Shown here one piece after another: positions 1-5,418 of a stretch of DNA of 5,418 nucleotides. Made by a program: the position numbers and the translations under genes. The DNA is taken from NCBI GenBank assembly GCA_003140115.1, contig PLIQ01000024.1, forward strand, positions 200-5,617, written 5' to 3'. Every line of letters begins with the position of its first letter. Position 1 is the stretch's first letter. The notes under the pieces are model-generated. The model was not told where the DNA came from. It did not search any database and saw only the letters and a list, made by a program, of their open reading frames with translations. The DNA comes from Actinomycetota bacterium. GTDB taxonomy: Bacteria > Actinomycetota > Actinomycetes > Streptosporangiales > Streptosporangiaceae.

Positions 1-2798
1 GTCTTCTGGCTGATCTGCTCCTGGAGCTGCCGGTAGCGCTCTACGTCCTCGCCGGATACCGCGGGCGCTGACGTTGACTGACGGGCGGCGGCGAGCAGCA
101 CGGCTGCTGTCTCGTGCCGGTCGAGGCTGACAAGGAGTTCGGCGAGGATGCGCAGCGCCGTCCACAGCTGGGGCCAGTTGCCTTCCCGGCGCGCCTGGTG
201 CAGCAGCGGGGGGAACAGCGCCAGCGCCTCTCCCTTGTGGCCGAGCCTGGTGAGCGCGGCGGCCAGGGCGATGCGTGCCACCGGGACCACCTGGGTGGCG
301 CCGGTGCTGCCGGCTTCGGCCGCGGCGGCGCGCAGCAGCGCGACGCCCGTCTGCGGGTTCTGCAGGAGGGCGACTTCGCCGGCCGCGTAGGTCGCGAAGG
401 CCTGGTATCCGCTGGCCCCCGCGGCCTCAGCGGCGATGCGCGCCCGGGCGGCGTGTTCCCTGGCTGCATCGAGGTCCCCGCCGTAACAGGCGAGCAGCGC
501 CAGCGTGGCGTGCCCTTCGGCCCGGTGCGCAGGCGGGAAGCTGGTGTCGGCGGCGATCTGCCCCCACCACGACAGTGAACGGTCATGATCACCTCGGTAG
601 AGCGTCGCGATGCCGAGGCAGAGCATGGCCAGGAAGCGCTCGGCAGGGTCGGCGGCATGCTGCAGCGCTTCGGTGCCCAGGCGCTCGGCCTCGGCGAGCT
701 CTCCGGTGTCGCAGGCGGCCAGCCCGCCAGCTGCCAGGGCCAGCGCCGCGGCGGATGACCGCCGTATCCCAGGGTCACGGGCGACCTCGCCGATCAGGGC
801 GATGAGGTCGGGGTCTGGCCGCCAGTGCGGGCACAGCTTGAGGGCACCGGTGATCCGTCCGGCCAGGCCGGGACGGCCGGAGTGAAGCGCCCAGCGCGCG
901 GCTGCGCCGACGTCGGCCTGGCTGCGCACGACCCGGGCCAGCGCGGCTGCGCAGCCGGGACCGGTGGCCTCCCGGGCGGCGGTCTCCACCGTTGAGGCGA
1001 CCCAGCGGGCGTGGGCGAGCCGCGCCATCTGCTCCTGGCCGGCGCCGGCCAGCCGCTCGGCCGCGTAAGCCCGGACGATCATGAGCAGCCGGTAGGCCGT
1101 GCCGTCCCTGGTTTCGCTGGCCGCGACCAGCGAGGAATCCACGAGCCGGGCCAGCGCAAGCGCGACGGAGCCGACCGCGACAGGGTCAGCCACGTGCTCG
1201 GCTGCTTCGAGGTCGAAGTCGCCGCCGAAGACTGACAGCGCGCCGAGCAGGCGGCGGTCTGCGGGGCCGAGCAGCCGGTAGGACCAGTCGACCACGGCCC
1301 GCAGCCGGTAGTGGCGGGGCTGTCCTTCCTCGCCCAGCAGATCCAGGCTGTCGTCGAGCCGGCTGCGGAGCGGCCCGAGGCCCAGCGTGGCCGCCCGGGT
1401 CGCCGCCAGCTCCACCGCCAGCGGCAGGCCGTCAAGCCGGCGGCAGATGTCAGCAACTACAGGCAGCGCGTCCGGGGTAAGCGCGAACGAGGGCCGGACC
1501 CGGCGCATCCGGTCGGCGAACAGCCGCACTGCGGCAGTGAGCCCGGCCCGCTGCGGCGCTTCCGGGTCGGGCACCGGGAGAGGAGCGAGCGGCAGCACCT
1601 GCTCGGCGGCTATTCCGAGGCGGTGCCGGCTGGTTGCCACCACGCGGATGCCGGGGCAGCGGCGGAGTATCTCCTCCGCCAGCGCGCGGGTGTCGCTGAG
1701 TACGTGCTCGCAGTTGTCCAGGACCAGCAGGCCCGCGGAGATGCTCAGGTACTCCAGGATCGCCGCGCGGACCGAACCGGTGGCGCCGAGGCCGAGTGCC
1801 GCCGCCAGCGCGCGATCGGCCTGTCCGGTGGTGGCGCCTGCCAGTTCGGTCACGGTGGCCGGCAGGCCGTAGCGCTCGGTCAGGCTGCCCAGCGCCTCGG
1901 CGACGAGCCGGGTCTTGCCCACCCCGCCTGTGCCGGTCACGGTGACCAGGCGGTGAGCCCCGACGGCCTCAACCAGAGCGGCGGTTTCGCCTTCTCGGCC
2001 GACGAATGCCGTGGACGTGACGAGCCAGGCCGGAGCTGCGGGCACCCGGCGGCGCGCTGGCCGCGGCGCGGCGGCCAGGTCGTGGCGGAGGATGCGGGCC
2101 TGCAGATCCCGGAGCGCCGGCGACGGGTCCAGGCCGAGTTCGCTAGCGAGCAGCATACGGTAGTCGTGGTAACGCTCCAGCGCGTCGGGCTGGCGGCCCG
2201 CCTGGTAGAGCGCGGTCATCACCAGCCAGCGGGCCCGCTCCCGCAACGGATGTCCGGCAATGAGGGCATCCAGCGTGGTTACCGCCGCTGTGACCTGGCC
2301 GAGTTCCAGAGACAGCTCGGCGCGGTCCTCCACCGTGGCCAGCCGCAGTTCGTCGAGCCGGACCGCCTCTGGCCGGGCGAAATCGCGGTCGGCGAACTCC
2401 GCGTATGCAGGACCGCGCCACAGCGCGAGCGCCTCATCGAAAAGCGCCGCGGCCCGTGCGGCGGACGCCTCGGCTGCCTGTCCGCGCAGCGCTTCGAACC
2501 GATCCGCGTCGAGCCCACCCGGTCCAGGGTCGATGCTGTAGCCAGCTGGCCCGGCACGCAACACCCCATCGCCCAGCGCGCTGCGCAGCCGGGAAAGCAC
2601 GGTGTGCAGCGCCGACCTCGGGTCGTCTGGCAGCTCGTCCCCCCAGGCGGCTTCGACGAGCGCGTCGGCAGGGACAGGCTGGCCCGCGCGCACAAGCAGA
2701 GCGGCCAGCACCGCGCGCCGCCGCCCGCTCGGCAGCGGGACAGGCACACCGTCCCGGCAGACCCCCAGGGCGCCAAGCACGGCGAAGGCCAGTACCAC
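1..2798 (-). CDS. SARP/AfsR-family regulator: winged helix + BTAD + NB-ARC ATPase + TPR-like repeats (C-terminus cut by window edge)
   Basis: Triplet-by-triplet reading shows about 932 codons with no stop, running off position 1. Residues ~4-90 form an OmpR-like winged helix (starts FAVLGALGVCRDG, ends near AGPAGYSI). Residues ~96-238 form a BTAD (LDADRFEAL at 96; ends SELGLDPSPALRDLQARIL). The NB-ARC/STAND core has a Walker A GTGGVGKT (289-296, Lys295), Walker B GLLVLDN (Asp361), an ATSRHRLGI sensor segment, GLPLAVELA (from 457), and a winged-helix module near Trp505 (VVDWSYRLLGPADRRLL). From ~600 on, Ala/Leu-rich paired helices look like TPRs. Proteins of this type bind promoter repeats, activate transcription and use nucleotide binding as a switch; the ligand here is unknown. 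Start: GTG 2798 puts the conserved core a few residues in and has AGGTGG 5 nt upstream. GTG 2807 is possible, and the frame stays open past 2938. No TTA codon occurs, so no bldA-type control is seen. Divergent from the methyltransferase gene. Confidence 0.93.
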   Translation of the reverse strand, partial: MVLAFAVLGALGVCRDGVPVPLPSGRRRAVLAALLVRAGQPVPADALVEAAWGDELPDDPRSALHTVLSRLRSALGDGVLRAGPAGYSIDPGPGGLDADRFEALRGQAAEASAARAAALFDEALALWRGPAYAEFADRDFARPEAVRLDELRLATVEDRAELSLELGQVTAAVTTLDALIAGHPLRERARWLVMTALYQAGRQPDALERYHDYRMLLASELGLDPSPALRDLQARILRHDLAAAPRPARRRVPAAPAWLVTSTAFVGREGETAALVEAVGAHRLVTVTGTGGVGKTRLVAEALGSLTERYGLPATVTELAGATTGQADRALAAALGLGATGSVRAAILEYLSISAGLLVLDNCEHVLSDTRALAEEILRRCPGIRVVATSRHRLGIAAEQVLPLAPLPVPDPEAPQRAGLTAAVRLFADRMRRVRPSFALTPDALPVVADICRRLDGLPLAVELAATRAATLGLGPLRSRLDDSLDLLGEEGQPRHYRLRAVVDWSYRLLGPADRRLLGALSVFGGDFDLEAAEHVADPVAVGSVALALARLVDSSLVAASETRDGTAYRLLMIVRAYAAERLAGAGQEQMARLAHARWVASTVETAAREATGPGCAAALARVVRSQADVGAAARWALHSGRPGLAGRITGALKLCPHWRPDPDLIALIGEVARDPGIRRSSAAALALAAGGLAACDTGELAEAERLGTEALQHAADPAERFLAMLCLGIATLYRGDHDRSLSWWGQIAADTSFPPAHRAEGHATLALLACYGGDLDAAREHAARARIAAEAAGASGYQAFATYAAGEVALLQNPQTGVALLRAAAAEAGSTGATQVVPVARIALAAALTRLGHKGEALALFPPLLHQARREGNWPQLWTALRILAELLVSLDRHETAAVLLAAARQSTSAPAVSGEDVERYRQLQEQISQK

Positions 2799-2803
2799 CT
2801 CAT

Positions 2804-2809
2804 CCACCT
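2804..2809 (-). promoter_or_regulatory. Possible ribosome binding site deciding the regulator start
   Basis: On the minus strand AGGTGG lies 5 nt before GTG 2798. This favours that codon over GTG 2807, which sits inside the motif and has no purine-rich sequence of its own upstream. Family comparison would be needed to settle the start. Confidence 0.45.
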
Positions 2810-2875
2810 GACCGATTGTGGCTGAACGGCGCGGTGCAAGGACAGTGGCATTCTCGTGAAACCCCGCCCTGCGAG

Positions 2876-2895
2876 GCTCGTGCACAAAGACGAGC
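2876..2895. repeat. Inverted repeat, candidate operator
   Basis: Perfect 6-bp arms GCTCGT (2876-2881) and ACGAGC (2890-2895) are separated by 8 bp. The left arm overlaps a second small dyad, CGAG-G-CTCG (2872-2880). The repeat lies 43 bp upstream of the methyltransferase start, where an activator or repressor site could act. Six-bp arms in GC-rich DNA can arise by chance. Confidence 0.4.
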
Positions 2896-2925
2896 ACTAC
2901 CCGGGCAGATGAGCACCGCCTGAGC

Positions 2926-2931
2926 GAGGAG
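2926..2931 (+). promoter_or_regulatory. Ribosome binding site of the methyltransferase gene
   Basis: GAGGAG lies 6 nt before ATG 2938, a good Shine-Dalgarno match and spacing. It supports this start over the second in-frame ATG four codons later. Confidence 0.75.
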
Positions 2932-2937
2932 ACCGCG

Positions 2938-4002
2938 ATGGACCTGGACATGGACAAAGTTGGCGCGTTCGCGCAGCACGTGGCCGGTGCTTTCACCGGC
3001 GCCGCCACAACCGCGATGGTCGTGGTGGGTGACGAACTCGGGCTGTACCGCGCCCTGGCCGGCACTGGCCCGGTGACGCCCGCCGAGCTCGCCACGAAGA
3101 CCGGCACCCACGAGCGGTACGTGCGGGAGTGGCTCGCGCAGCAGGCCGCCGCCGGGTTCCTCAGCTACGACGCCGGCACTGGCACGTTCATCCTGCCGCC
3201 CGAGTACGCGGCTGTGCTGGCAATCGACGACTCGCCCGCTGCCATGGCCGGGGCGGCATTGCTGCCCGCGGGAATGTTCCGCGGCACCGGCAAGATCGCC
3301 GAGGCGTTCCGGACCGGCCGCGGTATCGCGTGGGACGAGCAAGACCCGGCCATTTTCGCAGCCACTGAGAGGTTCTGGCAGGTCAGCTACCGGACCAGCC
3401 TGATCGGCGACTGGATCCCAGCGCTCGACGGAGTGGCGGACCGGCTCGGGGCTGGCGCCCAGGTCGCCGACATCGGCTGCGGTCATGGAGCGGCTCTGAT
3501 TCTCATGGCCCAGCAGTACCCCCGGTCGCGGTTCACCGGCTACGACTCCCACTCCGCCTCGATCGAGGTGGCCCGTTCGCGCGCGGGCAAAGCCGGGGTA
3601 GCCGACCTCGTCCGGTTCGAAGTCGCCGAGGCCGGCCGCTACCCTGCCGACGGCTACGACCTGGTCTGCTTCTTCGACGTTCTGCATGATCTTGGCGATC
3701 CTGTCGGGGCCGCGGCCCACGCTCGCGCGGCGCTTGCGCCAGGCGGCACGCTGATGCTCGTCGAGCCACTCACCGCCGGCGATGACCTGGCCGCTAATCT
3801 GGCGAGCCCGACAGCGGCGATGAGCTACGCGGCGTCAACGTTCCTGTGCGTCCCCGCCTCGCTCTCCCAGCCCGTCGGTCTCGGCCTCGGCTCGCAAGCC
3901 GGTGAATCACAGCTGCGCGCCGTGCTGGCTGAAGCCGGGTACAGCCACGTCCGCAGGGTAGCCGAGAACCAGTTCAACATGGTGCTGGAGGCCCGGCCGT
4001 AA
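2938..4002 (+). CDS. Class I SAM-dependent methyltransferase with N-terminal winged-helix-like domain
   Basis: A complete 354-residue protein. Residues ~15-95 are a helical, winged-helix-like segment (VGDELGLYRAL, TPAELATKTGTHERYVREWLAQQAAAGFL) as found in small-molecule O-methyltransferases and the mycobacterial Rv2258c-like family, where it usually serves dimerisation and substrate enclosure. The Rossmann core follows: motif I VADIGCGHG (176-184) for SAM binding, an acidic residue after strand 2 in FTGYDSH (Asp203), DGYDLVCFFDVLHDLGDP (238-255) for motif IV, and LAPGGTLMLVEP (266-277). The C-terminal part ends QFNMVLEARP, a typical last strand. There is no signal peptide or membrane segment, so it is cytosolic. 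The substrate cannot be read from the sequence. Such proteins are sometimes annotated as transcriptional regulators because of the winged-helix fold; the intact SAM motif favours an enzyme. It stands alone downstream of the divergent promoter region, so the regulator is a plausible controller. Confidence 0.92.
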   Translation: MDLDMDKVGAFAQHVAGAFTGAATTAMVVVGDELGLYRALAGTGPVTPAELATKTGTHERYVREWLAQQAAAGFLSYDAGTGTFILPPEYAAVLAIDDSPAAMAGAALLPAGMFRGTGKIAEAFRTGRGIAWDEQDPAIFAATERFWQVSYRTSLIGDWIPALDGVADRLGAGAQVADIGCGHGAALILMAQQYPRSRFTGYDSHSASIEVARSRAGKAGVADLVRFEVAEAGRYPADGYDLVCFFDVLHDLGDPVGAAAHARAALAPGGTLMLVEPLTAGDDLAANLASPTAAMSYAASTFLCVPASLSQPVGLGLGSQAGESQLRAVLAEAGYSHVRRVAENQFNMVLEARP

Positions 4003-4155
4003 CCCGGCAGGCGGGCTAGGCGCAACGAACCAAGGGCACGGGCGCATCGGGTCACCGCAGAACCCACCACAATCGGCCCGCAACGCGTAACCGCTCTCCA
4101 GAGCTAAGTACTCACCGGCACTGCCGGGCACCGGTCAACCACGCTCGCCGCACGC
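4003..4155. other. Non-coding gap between methyltransferase stop and intron 3' end
   Basis: I see no credible gene in these ~150 bp. Small dyads are present: GCTCT-CC-AGAGC (4093-4104) and CCGGCA-C-TGCCGG (4115-4127), the latter nested within ACCGG (4114-4118) and CCGGT (4131-4135). Neither is followed by a T-run, so a rho-independent terminator for the methyltransferase is not supported. If the intron boundary is near 4156, this stretch read on the minus strand is the 3' exon flank of the insertion site. A short minus-strand frame crosses it and continues antisense into the methyltransferase; it has no recognisable protein features. Confidence 0.6.
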
Positions 4156-4159
4156 GTGG
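4139..4159. repeat. Inverted repeat across the predicted intron 3' junction
   Basis: Perfect 6-bp arms CCACGC (4139-4144) and GCGTGG (4154-4159) with a 9-nt loop. The loop-proximal end of the right arm overlaps the 8-bp palindrome CACGCGTG (4151-4158). The predicted end of the group II intron falls inside the right arm. It may be part of the original target site, or chance. Confidence 0.5.
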
Positions 4160-4163
4160 CAGC

Positions 4164-4237
4164 GTAGGGTGGGCTGCCCGGCGAGGTCCCGGGTTCATGC
4201 TGCATGAACCTAGGCCTTTTCCGGGCAGCCTCCCTCC
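4164..4237 (-). ncRNA. Group II intron domain VI with predicted branch-point A and long apical extension
   Basis: Immediately 3' of domain V on the minus strand, a long stem can be drawn. GGG (4234-4232) pairs with CCC (4169-4167), and GGCUGCCCGG (4230-4221) pairs perfectly with CCGGGCAGCC (4181-4172). Below the GGG pairing, A4235 pairs with U4166, A4165 is bulged, and G4236 pairs with C4164. A bulged adenosine just above the 3' end is the expected branch point for lariat formation. The ~39 nt between the stem arms contain a second hairpin (4192-4210), which makes this domain VI about 74 nt long, well over the usual few dozen. Confidence 0.75.
4192..4210. repeat. Near-perfect palindrome in the apex of domain VI
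   Basis: Nine-bp arms GGTTCATGC (4192-4200) and GCATGAACC (4202-4210) flank a single central base. As RNA on the minus strand it can fold into a 7-bp stem with a 5-nt GCAGC loop, capping domain VI. It is separated from the basal stem by an internal loop. Confidence 0.8.
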
Positions 4238-4271
4238 GAACCCGGCATGCACCTTTCAATGCACCGGGCTC
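4238..4271 (-). ncRNA. Group II intron domain V (catalytic hairpin)
   Basis: A 34-nt element on the minus strand begins GAGCCCGG and ends CCGGGUUC, with a GAAA tetraloop closing a GCAUU/GGUGC stem. This is the canonical length, the AGC triad region and the terminal GUUC of domain V, the metal-binding catalytic core of group II introns. It begins only 9 nt after the stop codon of the intron-encoded protein. Confidence 0.93.
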
Positions 4272-4280
4272 TCCAGCGAT

Positions 4281-5418
4281 TTATGCCGCGTGCGCGACGG
4301 GGTTCGCATGGATCCAGGCATGGCAGTCGGCGCAGACGATGAGGGTCTTGCGCCGCATCTTTGCCATGAGTGCGGCCCACGCGGGCTGGCCCGGCCCGGG
4401 CCTGCCGAGCTGCTTGAGCGCGGTGACCTGGTGGACTGCCACCGTGGTGCCGTGCTCGCACAGCTCGCATACCCGCTTGGGGAGCCGGTGGATCAGCTCC
4501 TTGCGGGGGTGGCCGATCCGGGCCGGGGCGGGGTCACGGATGACCGCGCGCCTGTCTTGCTTGAGGGGGATCCCGCCGAACCGTGCTACCAGGTCCTTCT
4601 TGCCCTCGCGGTGCCGTCTGGCTTCGAAGCAGGTCCTGGGGCCGTGGCCGGTGATAACTTTCGCCTTGTAGCGGGCGGCCATCTTGGCCACGGAGGACTT
4701 GTGCTTGGCGGCCAGGGTTTTCAGCATCGATGTCTGGGCGTACCAGCACAAGGTGCCGAGCCGCCAGACGTCCTGGGCGAGCAGGTAGTAGCCGGTGATG
4801 CCCCGGTATTCGGCACCGTAGATCCGGGCGATGTCGTAGTCGTCCAGGTTCTGCAGCCTGTTCCGGTGCCAGGGTTTGCCCCGGCGCCGGTAGGGGGCGA
4901 TCTTGGCCTTGATCACATCCGGCGGCACGCGCAGCGCGATTCTCCCGTTGGCCGACCGGCGGCCGTAGGTGATCCGGGTGTCGCAGTGCTGGACGATGAT
5001 GTGGTAGCCGAGGAACCGCGCCGGCTGGGTGCGGGCGTGGCTGATCAGGGTCTTGTCCTGGCTGAGTTCCAGCCCGAGGGTCTCCCGGAGGAACGCCGCC
5101 AGTTCGGCCTTGATCTGCTCGGCTTCGGCCTTCGGCCCGATGAACCCCAGGATGTGGTCATCTGCGTACCTTATGTACCGCAGCCGCCGGTATCCGGGGT
5201 CCATCGGATCGATGGAGGGGAGCGTGCGCATCTGGTGTGTCAGGTCCCGGGCCGCGGCCTGGTCCCCGCGCCGCCGCGCGCTGTCCCGCCGGGCTCTTAT
5301 CCTCATGTACCCGAGGTTGCGTGCCCGGCTGGCTCCCCGCGTGTATCGCGGGATCAGGTCCCTCTCGACGAACTCGTCGAGCTTATTCAGGTAGATGTTA
5401 CTGAGGACGGGTGACACC
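4281..5418 (-). CDS. Group II intron-encoded protein: reverse transcriptase, maturase and HNH endonuclease (N-terminus beyond window)
   Basis: The 379 visible codons begin inside the reverse-transcriptase domain: VSPVLSNIYLNKLDEFVE is the continuation of a PQG(G) block, so GTG 5417 is internal, not the start. Numbering that Val as 1, the active site YADD is at 84-87, followed by the GLELSQDKT and ARFLGYHI blocks. The maturase (X) domain spans ~165-290, with IARIYGAEYRGITGYY and the KHKSSVAKMAARYK segment that contacts intron RNA. The C-terminal HNH zinc endonuclease has CELC (317-320), VAVHQV (His329), RRKTLIVCADCH (Cys362, Cys365, His366) and His370. The protein assists splicing, nicks the target strand and copies the intron into DNA. 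The usual second His of the HH pair is Gln330 here; similar VHQ forms may exist in relatives, so loss of cleavage is not established. No frameshift or internal stop is present. It ends with TAA just before domain V. Confidence 0.95.
   Translation of the reverse strand, partial: VSPVLSNIYLNKLDEFVERDLIPRYTRGASRARNLGYMRIRARRDSARRRGDQAAARDLTHQMRTLPSIDPMDPGYRRLRYIRYADDHILGFIGPKAEAEQIKAELAAFLRETLGLELSQDKTLISHARTQPARFLGYHIIVQHCDTRITYGRRSANGRIALRVPPDVIKAKIAPYRRRGKPWHRNRLQNLDDYDIARIYGAEYRGITGYYLLAQDVWRLGTLCWYAQTSMLKTLAAKHKSSVAKMAARYKAKVITGHGPRTCFEARRHREGKKDLVARFGGIPLKQDRRAVIRDPAPARIGHPRKELIHRLPKRVCELCEHGTTVAVHQVTALKQLGRPGPGQPAWAALMAKMRRKTLIVCADCHAWIHANPVAHAA

Larger units (their letters stand above)
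2799..2937. promoter_or_regulatory. Divergent intergenic region between regulator and methyltransferase genes
   Basis: These 139 bp separate two genes transcribed away from each other, so both promoters should lie here or just inside the genes. I see no convincing -10/-35 pair in either direction. The half containing 2853-2895 is rich in CTCGTG/CGAG words: CTCGTG at 2853 and 2877, CGAG-G-CTCG at 2872-2880, and the inverted repeat GCTCGT...ACGAGC at 2876-2895. The two CTCGTG copies are 24 bp apart, not the 11 or 22 bp usual for SARP direct repeats. The region could hold an operator for the neighbouring regulator, but this is inferred from position and symmetry only. Confidence 0.5.
4156..5418 (-). 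mobile_element. Group II intron, 3' portion (5' part beyond window edge)
   Basis: This retroelement is read on the minus strand. The visible part contains most of the intron-encoded protein from the end of RT block 4 onward, then domain V (4238-4271) and domain VI (about 4164-4237). The 3' end is placed at 4156 because the minus strand reads AC at 4157-4156, 8-9 nt after the bulged A of domain VI, matching the usual AY ending. The exact nucleotide is uncertain by a few bases. Domains I-III, the 5' GUGYG end and the exon-binding sites lie outside, so no target-site pairing can be tested. The HNH-bearing protein argues against a class C intron. The domains seen look intact, so the element could be active. 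Confidence 0.85.

Noticed and set aside
1311..2825. A 504-codon plus-strand open frame opposite the regulator gene
   Set aside because: It is antisense to a minus-strand frame with clear winged-helix, BTAD and NB-ARC motifs. Its own Arg/Gly/Gln-rich translation has no domain, as expected for a shadow in GC-rich DNA.
2815..2840. A possible minus-strand promoter (TTGCAC with a weak -10 near ACAATC)
   Set aside because: The spacing is too short and the -10 match poor; not distinguishable from chance.
2279..2887. A 202-codon minus-strand frame at the start of the regulator
   Set aside because: It is out of frame with the winged-helix/BTAD reading and rich in Cys, Arg and Trp without any motif; the neighbouring frame gives the family sequence.
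2800..3720. A 306-codon minus-strand frame overlapping the methyltransferase
   Set aside because: It is antisense to an intact methyltransferase with a good ribosome binding site, and extends into the regulator's promoter region with no domain signature.
4093..4127. Small hairpins as a rho-independent terminator for the methyltransferase
   Set aside because: The stems are only 5-6 bp with 1-2 nt loops and no following T-run on either strand.
3907..4131. A 74-codon minus-strand frame in the gap, possibly an exon interrupted by the intron
   Set aside because: No recognisable protein features, much of it is antisense to the methyltransferase C-terminus, and the upstream exon lies outside the window.
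4197..5414. A 405-codon plus-strand open frame opposite the intron protein
   Set aside because: The minus strand carries the RT, maturase and HNH motifs and domain V; this frame crosses the structured intron RNA and has no recognisable motif.

Overview
The window is very GC-rich. Its proteins have the Ala/Arg/Gly/Leu-rich composition of Actinomycetota, and the first gene is a SARP/AfsR-type regulator, a family concentrated in Streptomyces and related actinomycetes. This points to a high-GC, probably filamentous actinomycete. The genus cannot be told from the sequence.

There are three blocks. (1) Positions 1-2798, minus strand: one uninterrupted frame of about 932 codons that runs off the left edge. 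It encodes a large regulator with a winged-helix DNA-binding domain, a bacterial transcriptional activation domain (BTAD), an NB-ARC/STAND ATPase core and TPR-like helical repeats. (2) Positions 2938-4002, plus strand: a complete 354-residue class I SAM-dependent methyltransferase with an N-terminal winged-helix-like domain. It is transcribed divergently from the regulator across a 139-bp gap that contains inverted repeats. (3) About 4156-5418, minus strand: the 3' part of a group II intron. It comprises the reverse transcriptase/maturase/HNH protein (N-terminus beyond the right edge), domain V, an unusually long domain VI with a predicted branch-point A, and a predicted 3' boundary.

The regulator and methyltransferase look like a divergent regulator/target pair, possibly at the edge of a secondary-metabolite or stress-response locus. 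That is inference, because only one candidate target is visible. The intron lies tail-to-tail with the methyltransferase in a non-coding gap and is a separate, mobile component. Its 3' end carries the window's less ordinary features: domain V starts 9 nt after the protein's stop, domain VI has an extra apical palindrome, and a hairpin spans the predicted intron/exon junction. No tRNA, rRNA, CRISPR array or clear rho-independent terminator was seen. I found no convincing evidence of a wholly new system.
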